Source: UBA6168 sp041392505
Lineage (GTDB): Bacteria > Bacteroidota > Bacteroidia > Chitinophagales > Saprospiraceae
Assembly (NCBI GenBank): GCA_041392505.1
Contig: JAWKLX010000038.1
Location: 1-64,000, forward strand
Reading direction: 5' to 3'
Length of the DNA stretch: 64,000 bases
Below are positions 28,071 to 37,788 of this stretch, piece after piece; positions within the stretch are counted from its first letter, which is position 1, and each line of letters begins with the position of its first letter. The notes beneath the pieces are model-generated. The model made no database searches. It was not told the origin of the DNA and saw only the letters and a list, made by a program, of their open reading frames with translations. The translations under genes were made by a program, and so were the position numbers.

Positions 28071-29240
28071 TTATTTCAAAAACAAAAAAGCGATTACATA
28101 AACAATTACCGTTACGACCATCCCAACCATGAAGACGCTGTAGGTCGTATGCAAGCGGCTGTATTTTCTTCCCAGGGAAAGGCCGAGGTAATACATGTCG
28201 TTGACGATCGTCTTGTCCAATAGCTCATCGTTTTCGACTACTTTTTTCAACCCCGTCCGGTAGTCGTTTTGCGACATTTTAAAAAAATTGCCAAAGAAGA
28301 AAAGGTTGGTGTTGCCTTTCTCGATGTTGTTGAGGTTGGTAGCGCCATCCATCTTGGCAGGCCGGGTTGCCAGTGTAGCAAAAACAATGGATAAGAGACA
28401 GGTAAGTAACAGCACGCTGACAGGGTAGATCAAGTACGGGTTTTCCCCAATCAACCGGAACAACAAAGGGATGCCCACTGTAATGATACCGGAATTGATG
28501 GTTAGCATGATATTGGCCTTATTGTCAGCGATATTGGTCAGGTCGATCTGGTTGCGCAAAGTTGTTTTGAACATCATTTGGGCGGACTTGCTGCTGTTGA
28601 GGGAAAAATTGTTGTCATCATCCGGTTTCTTCTTGCTACCCTTTTTGTCTTTTGTTTTCATTTTTTTCTTGAATTTTTTTAAAGCCTTTCTTTTGTCTTC
28701 GCCAAAAAGAGCTTGTGCTTCGCCCGTGAAAAATTCGTGGTTCGACCAAAATTTCACACTGTTCTCCATCCACTCTTCGTCTGTCATATTGACTCCCCGG
28801 AAAAGCTCCCATTCGTGCCGCAGTGCTTCGGCGTTTTGCCAATAGGATCGGCTGTAGGTGTTGAAGTCGGCATCTTTCAAGACTTTCTGGATCAACGTTT
28901 TTGGCAAAGTGCCGACCCGGGTAATGTCAATGAGGTCAAGTACTTTCTGGGTTTTTTCGGTAGGGTAATTTTCTTGGTTCAAAAACGCCTTCGCAATGTC
29001 CATGCTGTAGTCTTCGTGCTGCTCGTAGTTTTTGATAAATCCTGTATCATGGAAAAGCGCTGCCAGTTCAAGTATTTCTAATTCCGGCTCCTCTAATTGG
29101 TACTTTCTTCCAATAATCAAACTGGCATCCCGGACAGACAAAGTATGGGAGAGGTCGTGGTATAGATAGTCTTCTGTGAGCCCCTCCTCTAAAAGGGTAG
29201 TAATGTGGTGCTCTGCTTTTTTCGTAATGTGGTTTTCCAT
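28071..29240 (-). CDS. HD-domain phosphohydrolase fused to Pycsar-effector-type (PycTM) membrane domain
   Basis: 389 aa. The N-terminal HD domain (about 1-140) has H-HD-D features: YHDLSHTLSV, then LAALFHDTGF and, later, VLKDADF. A Lys-rich linker follows (KKFKKKMKTKDKKGSKKKP). The C-terminal 160 residues match the PycTM/DUF5706 effector family: LRNQIDLTNIADNKANIMLT, three or four membrane helices (about 247-268, 277-297, 364-388) and a conserved RTGLKK segment between. PycTM effectors respond to cCMP/cUMP in Pycsar defence, but no pyrimidine cyclase is adjacent. The gene is convergent with queA with only 4 bp between them. Confidence 0.8.
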   Translation of the reverse strand: MENHITKKAEHHITTLLEEGLTEDYLYHDLSHTLSVRDASLIIGRKYQLEEPELEILELAALFHDTGFIKNYEQHEDYSMDIAKAFLNQENYPTEKTQKVLDLIDITRVGTLPKTLIQKVLKDADFNTYSRSYWQNAEALRHEWELFRGVNMTDEEWMENSVKFWSNHEFFTGEAQALFGEDKRKALKKFKKKMKTKDKKGSKKKPDDDNNFSLNSSKSAQMMFKTTLRNQIDLTNIADNKANIMLTINSGIITVGIPLLFRLIGENPYLIYPVSVLLLTCLLSIVFATLATRPAKMDGATNLNNIEKGNTNLFFFGNFFKMSQNDYRTGLKKVVENDELLDKTIVNDMYYLGLSLGRKYSRLHTTYSVFMVGMVVTVIVYVIAFLFLK

Positions 29241-29506
29241 GCTTTGTTTTTAAGAGGAAATAAAAATAGGGGATTTGGGGATTTTAGCAAAAGGGCCGGT
29301 TTTGTGAAATAAATATGGGCAACAATCCGAGCTGTTTTCTAATTTATTGTTTAACCGAAGAGGGGGCAATGCTGTTGCCCTTGCCTCGTGAAAATTTTAA
29401 AACCAATTTATAAAAATAGAAAACGGCATGAATATGCCTTCGGCAAGCAAAACTGATTTCAGTATAGTTTTATTTTAAAACTCATGTAACCATGTAACCA
29501 TCTAAC

Positions 29507-32500
29507 TCACCCCTTCATCAGCGCCAACAAATCATCTGCACTCATCTTCGCACTTCGCTCTGTGCCCTCCAACAGGCTGTCTGCCAAATCTCTCTTTTCG
29601 GCGTGCAGCTGTACTATTTTTTCTTCAATCGTATTCTCCGCCACGAGGCGGTAAATGGTCACTGGCCTCAATTGGCCAATGCGGTGTGCCCGGTCGCTGG
29701 CCTGATCTTCCACGGCAGGGTTCCACCACGGGTCGAGGTGGATCACGTAATCAGCGGCGGTCAGGTTGAGGCCGAAGCCACCTGCTTTGAGGCTGATCAG
29801 GAATACGTCCCCTTCGCCAGACTGGAAGGCCCGGATGGCTTTGTCCCGCTGTGTTAATGGGGTGCTGCCGTCGAGGTATTGGTAGGAAATGTTTTGCGAA
29901 TTGATCCATTCCTCGACCAGTTTGAGGTGTTTTACAAACTGACTGAAGATGAGGATTTTATGTCCTTCTTCGATCAACTCCTCGACCGTTTCGGCTAGAA
30001 GGTTGAGCTTGCTGCTCTCCAATTTGCTGGATGGTTCGAGCATGCGGGGGTGGCAACAGGCTTGGCGCAGCCGCATGAGCTCGGCGAGTATCTGGAATCG
30101 TTTGTCGCCAGCCTCGCCACCGCTGCTTTCGATATTTTCTACCGCTTTGCGGCGGAGGGCTTCGTAAAAGGCCCGCTCTTCTTTGGAGAGTTCGACCGTG
30201 AGGGTGACCTCTGTTTTGGCTGGCAATTCGTCCAAGACCTCACTCTTACGGCGGCGCAGGATGAATGGTTGAATGAGCCGCTTCAACTGGTTGCGGCGTT
30301 CCCGGTCCTGAAAGCGCTCAATGGGAATGGCGTACATGTCGTTGAAATGTTTCAACGAGCCGAGCAGTCCAGGGTTGAGGAAATTAAACAAGTTCCATAA
30401 TTCACCCAAATGGTTTTCGATGGGAGTACCCGTCGTGATGATGCGGAAATCTGCCTGCAATTGCATGGCCGCTTGCGAGCGTTTGGTGCTGCGGTTTTTG
30501 ATGGCTTGCGCTTCGTCGAGGACGATGGTGGTAAAATGTTTTTCCAAAAATTGCTTGTTCTCCTGTTGCATGAGGCCATAGCTACACAGCAGAAGGTCGA
30601 ACGGTTGCAGGTCGTCCAACATGTCCTGTCGGTCACCTTCCCCGAAAATGAGTGGCCTCATGGTAGGGGCAAACCGCTTCGTTTCGTGGTACCAGTTGCG
30701 CACGACGGAAGCAGGGGCGATGACCAATGCCGGGCCGGCGTTGGCCCGGTCGAGGATGGCAGCAAGTGCTTGGATGGTTTTCCCCAGACCCATGTCGTCG
30801 GCCAAGCAAGCGCCCACTCCCCAATAGGCCAGTTGGGTCAGCCAACGGAAGCCGTCCTCTTGGTAGTTGCGGAGTTCGGCTTTGAAAGTGGAGGGCACTT
30901 TGGGGTTAAGCTCTTTGGCCTCCTTGAGGCGGGTGAGTTGGTTTTTCCAAGCCGCATCCACTTGGAGGTCGTGAATGAGGTCGGTGAAATCTTCGAGCAT
31001 GGGCGCCGCCAGGGGGTGGAAGCGCATGTCGTTTTTTGTTTTGGAAATGACGGCGTTGAGGTCGTCCAGTTTGCGGCGGAGCTGGCTGGTGATCGAGAGG
31101 TACTGCCCATCGCTTATTTCCACAAAACCCCCTTTGCTGTTTTGGGCGAGGTCGAGCAACTGCCGGAAATTCATGACGAGATTTTCATTGACTTGTACCT
31201 TGCCATCCAGCTCAAACCAATTGCGCTCCTTCTTGATGCCAAGGGAAAGCTGATCAAAACCAAGGTGGCCAGTGATGCGCAGTTTTTCGCCTTTCGGATG
31301 TTCGATGACGACTTCGCCAGCAGAGCGGAGCGGCTCCAATTCCATCAGTACATTGAGGCAATCTTCCGTTTCTTCAAAATGCCATTCAAGATTATGGGAG
31401 TCCATGCGGAGCAGGGTAGGGCAGGCGTCTTCCACATGCCGGGCATTTTTCTTTTCTTTTTTCAAATCCCGCTGTGTCTTGGTCGGCACACCGTTGATTT
31501 CAGCGATGATGTTCTCCCGTCCGACGCCGGGTTTGAAATAAGGAGGCTCATTGGTAAAAGGTTTGACAAAAAATTCAATTTTGAACCCTTCCCCCACGGG
31601 CAATAGGTGCAGAAATGGGGTGGCATTGGCTTCAACCGTTTCCATTTCCACTGACTGCCCACCGATTTCTGATTGCACCGTCATGAAAGTAGAGATGTTG
31701 CCGATGGCCTGAATCAATTTGTCTTTGGCGCTTTTGGGTACTTGCAGGACTCCGTTGTCGAGCAGTCGGTTGACATCGGCGTGGTTGTCGTCATATTTAA
31801 TGACGAGGTAGCGGGTCGGCGTTTCTTTGATGACGGCTATGCCTCCATCGCTGAACGGTTGGGCAAATTTTACCTCAAAATAATCGTCTCTTTCTTCAAT
31901 GATCAGTTGTGGTTTTTGAGCCACCAGTTCGACACTAATCGCTCTGTTTTCCTCCAAAAACAACAACGGGTGGCCAATGAGGGCATTCACCAGTTTCTCA
32001 TAATTAAACCGTAATTCCTGATGGTTGCCATAATAGCCGTAGCCATAGCTTTCAATGGCGGCGATGGCTTCCCGGTCTTGGTCGGTCAGCCATTTCATGG
32101 TGGCCTCCTTCAGGCGTTTGAGGGAGACATTGCGACCTTTCGACCACCCGCCCTGCCCGAGGGTTTGTTCGATGGGCTGGATATTGCCGGTGTTAAAATT
32201 GACGAGCCAGATGAGGCGGCTTTCTTTAGTGGATTTTTTGCTGCCACTGCTTTTCTTTGGTTTCAATTGGAGGAGAGCATCCAAGTTGCGCTGCCATTTC
32301 TCTGTTTTTTGCAAAACATGCAAGGTGCTCTGTGTCCCGATAGACTCTGCTATTTGCGAAGCGATGATACCGTAGCGGGTGGCAGCGTTTTCATCTTGCT
32401 CAAATTTTGAGATAAGGGTGGCAAATTCCAAGGCCATCCATTGGTAGCCATTATCGTTGGCTCTTTGGAAAAGGCGGTATAGCTCGACGACTTGCTTATC

Positions 32501-33631
32501 GGTCAGGGATAGATCACACCAGTAACAGCAAGCGGCATAAAAAATCCAATCCAGTGCCGTTTCGGGCAGGAAATCAATCTGGCTTTCGGCATCCTTAACA
32601 TAATTCATTTGGTAAAGGATGGCAATTTGGAGACAGGCTAAAATGGTGTCGTAGGCGCTTTCCTCTGTCTCCATGCAAAGTTGATTGGCCTGTTCGAGGT
32701 AGCCAGATCTTTTTTCTTTTAAAATGGCAAGTATGTGGGCTAAGCCATAAAAGCTCGGATGGGTTCCTTTTTTGGTTACCTCTCCTTGTTTGCTGAGCAT
32801 TTTCAATCCGCCCTCAAAGGCATCGAGAGAAAATTCATTCTGGCCTAAGAAGAATGCAGCAGTCCCTTTTCTCAACAACTGCAAACCTGAAAAACTTTCT
32901 GAATCGGCCAGCTTACGGTTTTCCTCAAATTTCCCTTGTCTTGATTTCAAAAAATCCATCAAGAAGTGGCCATACTCTTTTTTCTTTGGATCAGAGAGCC
33001 ATTCGTATTGTAGTAGGAAATTTTCGAATTCCTGAACGGGCTCCATGAGGCTGACCGCCTTGGTCATTATTTGGGTCAAGGCCATGTTCTGAATGTCGAC
33101 CGGAAAAGTGTTAAGCCATTCCGGCTCAAAAGGCTCAAAGAAAGTGTCAAAAAAATTGGCTGCTATGAAGTCGGAAGGGTAGTAGGCCATGAGGGCGTTC
33201 ACTACTTCGCTCACTTTGGGCACACTGCCATCGTAGAGCGCCAGGCGCAGTTCCCGGATGCCGGCTTTAAAAGAACGAGGCCGCATGCCATCGCGGTAAG
33301 GCAGCAATTTTTGAATGTACCGAGCGTATATTTTGAATTTGGGGTCGATTACAGCCATGCGCATCACCAGTTCCACAGGTTTTTCAGCGATGCCGATTTC
33401 ATCCGAACGGGCCTTTCCCAACCAGCCACCAGCATCGAGCATTTCCCGGTAGCGATCGAGGTGGTCCATGCTGAGGGGGAGGCCACTTTCCCGCTGTACC
33501 CCGCTGCTTTTCAATATGTTTAAAAAAGTGTGGGTAGGTACGTTTTCGTAGGCGATGGACAGTATTTTCAGGATGTCCTGCTCAACTACCGACAATGCCT
33601 TGAACCGTTTGTGGAAAGTTTTTATATCCAT
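29507..33631 (-). CDS. SNF2-family DEAD/DEAH box helicase (large, N-terminal extension)
   Basis: 1,374 aa from ATG 33631; the frame is open for 44 codons upstream (MILPPAPPP...) but that segment lies in an intergenic-like, hydrophobic stretch. The N-terminal 880 residues are helical and uncharacterised. The C-terminal ATPase has Walker A CLADDMGLGKTIQALAAI, DEAQ box VLDEAQAIKN, motif III GTPIENHLGELWNLF, and helicase-C motifs LISLKAGGFGLNLTAADYVI and SDRAHRIGQ. It is a Swi2/Snf2 translocase of the bacterial RapA/HepA-like group without a nuclease. It probably remodels protein-DNA complexes. It is monocistronic, with no defence partner visible next to it. Confidence 0.92.
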   Translation of the reverse strand: MDIKTFHKRFKALSVVEQDILKILSIAYENVPTHTFLNILKSSGVQRESGLPLSMDHLDRYREMLDAGGWLGKARSDEIGIAEKPVELVMRMAVIDPKFKIYARYIQKLLPYRDGMRPRSFKAGIRELRLALYDGSVPKVSEVVNALMAYYPSDFIAANFFDTFFEPFEPEWLNTFPVDIQNMALTQIMTKAVSLMEPVQEFENFLLQYEWLSDPKKKEYGHFLMDFLKSRQGKFEENRKLADSESFSGLQLLRKGTAAFFLGQNEFSLDAFEGGLKMLSKQGEVTKKGTHPSFYGLAHILAILKEKRSGYLEQANQLCMETEESAYDTILACLQIAILYQMNYVKDAESQIDFLPETALDWIFYAACCYWCDLSLTDKQVVELYRLFQRANDNGYQWMALEFATLISKFEQDENAATRYGIIASQIAESIGTQSTLHVLQKTEKWQRNLDALLQLKPKKSSGSKKSTKESRLIWLVNFNTGNIQPIEQTLGQGGWSKGRNVSLKRLKEATMKWLTDQDREAIAAIESYGYGYYGNHQELRFNYEKLVNALIGHPLLFLEENRAISVELVAQKPQLIIEERDDYFEVKFAQPFSDGGIAVIKETPTRYLVIKYDDNHADVNRLLDNGVLQVPKSAKDKLIQAIGNISTFMTVQSEIGGQSVEMETVEANATPFLHLLPVGEGFKIEFFVKPFTNEPPYFKPGVGRENIIAEINGVPTKTQRDLKKEKKNARHVEDACPTLLRMDSHNLEWHFEETEDCLNVLMELEPLRSAGEVVIEHPKGEKLRITGHLGFDQLSLGIKKERNWFELDGKVQVNENLVMNFRQLLDLAQNSKGGFVEISDGQYLSITSQLRRKLDDLNAVISKTKNDMRFHPLAAPMLEDFTDLIHDLQVDAAWKNQLTRLKEAKELNPKVPSTFKAELRNYQEDGFRWLTQLAYWGVGACLADDMGLGKTIQALAAILDRANAGPALVIAPASVVRNWYHETKRFAPTMRPLIFGEGDRQDMLDDLQPFDLLLCSYGLMQQENKQFLEKHFTTIVLDEAQAIKNRSTKRSQAAMQLQADFRIITTGTPIENHLGELWNLFNFLNPGLLGSLKHFNDMYAIPIERFQDRERRNQLKRLIQPFILRRRKSEVLDELPAKTEVTLTVELSKEERAFYEALRRKAVENIESSGGEAGDKRFQILAELMRLRQACCHPRMLEPSSKLESSKLNLLAETVEELIEEGHKILIFSQFVKHLKLVEEWINSQNISYQYLDGSTPLTQRDKAIRAFQSGEGDVFLISLKAGGFGLNLTAADYVIHLDPWWNPAVEDQASDRAHRIGQLRPVTIYRLVAENTIEEKIVQLHAEKRDLADSLLEGTERSAKMSADDLLALMKG

Positions 33632-33898
33632 GTAAAAAATGCGCTTACTTAGATTTTTTGAAAAGGGCGCAAAATTACGGATTGCACAAGAGGAAAGGAA
33701 GAGAATAGAAATTAAAATAAAATTGGAAATCAAAATTGGGGGTGGAGCAGGTGGCAAAATCAAATATTTTCTCCGTCACTTTCAGAGGGCCTGGTCTCAT
33801 TTCTTAAGGTTAATTGGGTAACGTTTCCATTTAAATGGTATTGGCTAATTGGCTGGCCTTGCCTGGCAGTCTTTTGTTTTAAAAACAGACTTTACCAA

Positions 33899-34081
33899 AT
33901 GAATAACCCATCCAGTAACCCTGCCCAGGGTATAGGCGCTTCCCGCTTTCAATGTAACCTTGACTGGCCTGCTGCCAAAAACGAAGGCTTTTCTTTTGCG
34001 TTTGTGAAAGCAACAGGGGGAGAAACTTATGTCGATCCTTGTTTAAAAAAAAAATGGATTTCGGGGCAAATCAAGATCTAA
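33899..34081 (+). pseudogene. N-terminal fragment of GH25 lysozyme-like muramidase
   Basis: 60 codons. The segment LDWPAAKNEGFSFAFVKATG followed by GETYVDPCLKKKW matches the start of GH25 (Chalaropsis-type) lysozymes: the D/N-x-DW-x-x-VK, F-FVKATEG and YVDP patterns. It then stops at TAA 34079-34081. The usual N-terminal GIDVSH is altered to GIGASR, and the remaining ~140 residues with the DxE catalytic pair are absent. It lies just before the eCIS remnant; lysozyme genes are sometimes found in or near such loci. Most likely a decayed gene. Confidence 0.55.
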
Positions 34082-34495
34082 GTTTTTCTGATAATATTTT
34101 GCACTGAATTTAAGAGTGGCAGTGTTGTAGGAAATACAACGATCAAACAAGGTTCATGCTTGAAATTTTTTGGGCTATGAGAAATAATGAATTCAGAATT
34201 AGTTTTTAATGTTATTTAATTATAAATTTCAGCCTCAAGATATGCGCTGTCCAGTTTTTGTAGATGTCTAATTTGTTCAAGTGGCAATAAATTAGATTCA
34301 ACCAAATTTTATCTGGTAATAACTTGTTGATGGCGCTCCAGGCGATATTAATATTCGGAAAATTAAAAGCATTGCAATTTTGATTAATTAAATTGTTTTG
34401 TGAAATCGAATGGGTAACGTTTTTTTTATTTCTCAGTATTAATTAGCAAGCCTTATTCCATTAAATAATTAAATGCATTTAACCTTTTCGATCAA
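34082..34495. other. Intergenic AT-rich stretch before the eCIS genes
   Basis: 414 bp, strongly AT-rich, no supported frame. It probably holds decayed remains of the GH25 gene and the promoter for the DUF4255 gene. I see no definite motif. Confidence 0.4.
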
Positions 34496-35077
34496 ATGAT
34501 AAACAATGCCCTCCAAATTGTGGCCAAGGAGTTAAACGGCTATCTGATGCGGAAATTTCAACTCCACGAAGATAAGGCTATCTTAGAGGCCATCCTCAAT
34601 GAGTCAGGAAGTGTGCCAGAAGGCAATAAAGACAAAGTGCTCATCACTTTGGTCAACTTGGAACAAGATAGTAGTCATTATCGATATTCCAATTTTCAGA
34701 AAGCTGGCGAGACTTCTAATTCCCAATATAATGTACCTTTTAATTTTAATTTGGACGTATTAATTACGGCACTTTTCAATGATTACAACGAAGCCCTGAA
34801 ATTTTTATCAGAGGCTATTTATTTTTTTCAGGCCAAAAATTTATTCAACCACCAAAATACACCTGGCCTCGATCCTGATATTCAGCAACTAACTTTTGAA
34901 GTAACAAAATTAAGTTATCACGAAGTGCACAGTTTGTGGTCTGCTTTGGGAGCTAAATATATGCCCTCTGTATTGTTTAAAATGCGAATATTATCCTTTC
35001 AGGGCGACCAAGTTCAGCAAGTAATTGCTGCTGTCGGCGAGAAAGGATCGGGCGTAAATCCAACATCTAATGGTTAA
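34496..35077 (+). CDS. eCIS DUF4255 / Pvc16-family cap-adaptor protein
   Basis: 193 aa. The N-terminus MINNALQIVAKELNGYLMRK and the segment DKVLITLVNLEQDSSHYRYS match the Pvc16 N-terminal (DUF4255) family, found almost only in phage-tail-like contractile injection systems. Central FNFNLDVLITALFNDYNEAL and LSYHEVHSLWSALGAKYMPS are conserved in Bacteroidota members. Pvc16/Alg16-type proteins form the cap or adaptor at the distal end of sheath and tube. The gene opens the cluster and overlaps the next gene by 8 bp, so an operon is likely. Confidence 0.85.
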   Translation: MINNALQIVAKELNGYLMRKFQLHEDKAILEAILNESGSVPEGNKDKVLITLVNLEQDSSHYRYSNFQKAGETSNSQYNVPFNFNLDVLITALFNDYNEALKFLSEAIYFFQAKNLFNHQNTPGLDPDIQQLTFEVTKLSYHEVHSLWSALGAKYMPSVLFKMRILSFQGDQVQQVIAAVGEKGSGVNPTSNG

Positions 35078-35858
35078 ATACAATAAGATTTTTACTCTTG
35101 AATGTTTGCATGGCTATTATAAAGATAATATCTACCGTGATATGATACTGCGCCCAACAGCTGCTACCGAAAATTGGATAAGGCAAAACGGTGGTGTGTT
35201 TAAGTGGGTGGCAAATAATTGGTATTTTTTACTTCCAGATACTGTTGATTTAATGGAAATAAGTAGACAGGAAAGTGCTGCCCAGTTGGAATTTACATGC
35301 CAATCCAATGATATGAATTTTATTAATTTTACAGATTTCCCTTTCAATGAATTGGGTTATTATTATTTCACTAATGAAAATAGTAATGAATTAGGAAATG
35401 TATTATTGCCATCCGTTTTTAAACCATCCGAAAATTCGAATAATGAAATTGCCCGGATTAATATTGATCTTTCAAAATTTGTTGGAAATAAAAATGCGGA
35501 GAGTCCTGTATTTACATTTTCATTTCGGCCCCGGTCAATTCCTTGGAAATATTACATTTTAAATAATTCCGGAGGAGGTGTTAAATCTTTAAGTTTAACT
35601 GGTAATGACAATGGGTTATTTTCAGGGCCAACAGAGGTGGAAATTGCTGCAATAGGAAATGCCTATTTATTTGATTCGGGAGAAAATAAAATACCAATTA
35701 AAGAAATGGGCAGCATTCGGCTTGGCCTGCAAGGAGATTTAAATGGAACAGGGAATACTGTGATAATAAGTGACCTTCCTAATGCCGGACCATCATCGTT
35801 GCAAATGGACAAAATTGAAGAGCCTGCATTGAATGCAGTAATTTACATTTACATATAG
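35070..35858 (+). CDS. Unidentified eCIS-associated protein
   Basis: 262 aa, start ATG 35070 overlapping the previous stop. The N-terminal FTLECLHGYYKDNIYRDMIL and the following NGGVFKWVANNWYFLLPDT have the look of a beta-rich structural protein; the C-terminal half contains IPWKYYILNNSGGG and ends in NAVIYIYI. Its place between DUF4255 and sheath and its tight coupling suggest a structural or attachment role in the injection particle. I do not recognise a named family with confidence. Codon use is AT-rich like the DUF4255 gene. Confidence 0.6.
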   Translation: MVKYNKIFTLECLHGYYKDNIYRDMILRPTAATENWIRQNGGVFKWVANNWYFLLPDTVDLMEISRQESAAQLEFTCQSNDMNFINFTDFPFNELGYYYFTNENSNELGNVLLPSVFKPSENSNNEIARINIDLSKFVGNKNAESPVFTFSFRPRSIPWKYYILNNSGGGVKSLSLTGNDNGLFSGPTEVEIAAIGNAYLFDSGENKIPIKEMGSIRLGLQGDLNGTGNTVIISDLPNAGPSSLQMDKIEEPALNAVIYIYI

Positions 35859-35949
35859 AATTCGTGTTGTGGTGAATAGGGTTTTTAGCAAAAGGGAATT
35901 GTTTGCCGATGTGCCGCAACTTGAATTAAAATACTAAATCACAGAAAAT

Positions 35950-37522
35950 ATGATTACCAACCTTAAAACTCCCGGTGTTTATATTGATGAAGTAAATGCC
36001 TTTCCGAATTCGGTGGTACAGGTAGCTACGGCAGTGCCGGCATTTATAGGATATACCCCTCAGGCAAAATACGAGGGTAAATCTTATTTATTCAAGCCAG
36101 TCCAGATTACATCTATGGCAGATTTTAACACATTCTTTGCTTACCCTAAAGGACCCAAATGCACCCACGACAACTCCCAAACAGTATGCACCGTCTTATT
36201 ATGTGACTGCCCAGAAAAAAGCCCCCGCTAAAGGGGAGTATTACAATTTCAATGATACCATTTATACGGTAGAGCCTGACCCTAATACCATCTATTATTT
36301 ATATAATAGTGTTAAAATGTTTTTTCAGAACGGCGGTAGCCAGGCTTATATCGTGTCGGTAGGTACTTATGGCCCGCCAAGTGGTTCGCCTATTAATCCA
36401 GGTGATCAGATCACTAATGGCAATGTGAAATTGGCCGACCTACAGCAAGGGCTGGAGGCATTAAAAAAAGTGCCAGAGGTGACCATGTACATCATGCCGG
36501 AAGGCACTTTGCTTTCGGCTGCTGAAAATAGCTCTTTAATGGAAGATATGTTGCTGCAGTGTAATAGCATGCAAACGGCGGTTTCTATTTTCGATATAAA
36601 AGGTGGGGCAGAACCGGATCCCATCCTTTGGCAACAAGACATTCAAAATTTTAGGAACAGCACAGGCAACAATTTTCTAAAATATGGAGTAACCTACTAC
36701 CCTTTTTTGAAAACCACTGTCACGCCCATCGGCGACATTGATTATACAGGCATTAATGGCGGCAATATCAGTGCATTGGAAGGCGTGTTGAACCCACCCA
36801 ATGCACCAAACACCCAAGCTGCTGGCATTATCAACTCGATAAAGAGCGGAAATTCACTTTCTGTTTCCCAAAATAACAGCGCACTTTCGACCGCCAGTAA
36901 GACTTATCAGCAAATCCTAAAAATCATTCAGGACAAGGTTAATATCCTGCCTCCAAGCGGGGTCATGGCTGGCGTTTACACTTTGGTGGACAGTACGGAA
37001 GGTGTTTGGCATGCCCCCGCCAATGTCACCCCAATTGGGGTAACAGACCTGACTTTGCGAATAGACGATGAGTCGCAAGAGGGGCTAAACGTGGATGCAG
37101 TAAGCGGCAAGTCAATCAATGCGATACGCTATTTCAATGGGCAAGGGGTACTTGTTTGGGGGGCAAGGACATTGGATGGGAACAGTCAGGATTGGAGATA
37201 TGTCAATGTACGCAGGACCGTGACAATGATCGAACAATCGATCAAGTTGGCGCTGCAGGCTTATGTGTTTGCCAATAACGATTCTAATACGTGGTCAAGC
37301 GTTACCAGCATGTTAGAAAATTTCCTGACCAACGTTTGGAAAGAGGGGGGCTTGCAGGGCACTAATGCCAACGATGCTTTTACAGTGAAGTGCGGCCTTG
37401 GCCAAACAATGACTGCCCAGGACATTCTCGATGGCTACCTGCGGGTATCGGTATTTCTTGCCGTCACGCATCCAGCTGAGTACATTGTTGTAACTATCGA
37501 GCAAGAGCTTGCTAAATCATGA
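35950..37522 (+). CDS. eCIS contractile sheath protein (single-base frameshift near codon 70)
   Basis: About 523 aa if repaired. The N-terminus TPGVYIDEVNAFPNSVVQVA and VPAFIGYTPQA is the conserved beginning of phage/eCIS sheath proteins (domain with the N-terminal linker arm). The C-terminus INAIRYFNGQGVLVWGARTL, DWRYVNVRRTVTMIEQSIK and ILDGYLRVSVFLAVTHPAEY is the sheath core that polymerises. The frame shifts at about 36160-36170, in TAAAGGACCC: dropping one G restores YPKDPNAPTTTPKQYAPSYY. This is probably a sequencing error, since the rest is well kept. The sheath contracts to drive the inner tube into the target. Confidence 0.85.
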
Positions 37523-37565
37523 TCAGAATAGTTGTAGAAGTTAGTTTATGGTATTCCTTACCTAC

Positions 37566-37725
37566 GAAGCGATTTAAACTTTTTTCATTGAGGAAGATTT
37601 GGCTCAAAAACGTGTCGGACACTTTCTTCTGCAATAGACTACGTTGCTTAATTTCCTCTAAGGAGGCTATTTAACGAAGTGTCCGACACGTTTCCCCTTT
37701 AAAAAATAAAAGTTTAAATCGCTTC
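37566..37725. repeat. Nested inverted-repeat (MITE-like) element inside the eCIS operon
   Basis: Outer arms GAAGCGATTTAAACTTT (37566-37582) and its complement (37709-37725) enclose a second, longer inverted repeat AACGTGTCGGACACTT / AAGTGTCCGACACGTT (37609-37624 and 37677-37692), with a partly paired centre including CCTCTAAGGAGG. The whole 160 bp can fold into one long hairpin. It separates the sheath from the tube genes and has no coding frame. Confidence 0.75.
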
Positions 37726-37788
37726 TACATCAAAAAGGGGTAAAACGACTTTTAAACTGTTTATTTAAAATAATAAAAACATAATATT

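Noticed and set aside
28071..29240. Complete Pycsar defence system
   Set aside because: No pyrimidine cyclase gene is present on either side, so only an effector-type domain can be claimed.
33631..33763. Upstream extension of the SNF2 frame with a lipoprotein-like start
   Set aside because: The hydrophobic MILPPAPPP... leader is incompatible with a cytoplasmic helicase; ATG 33631 is the better start.
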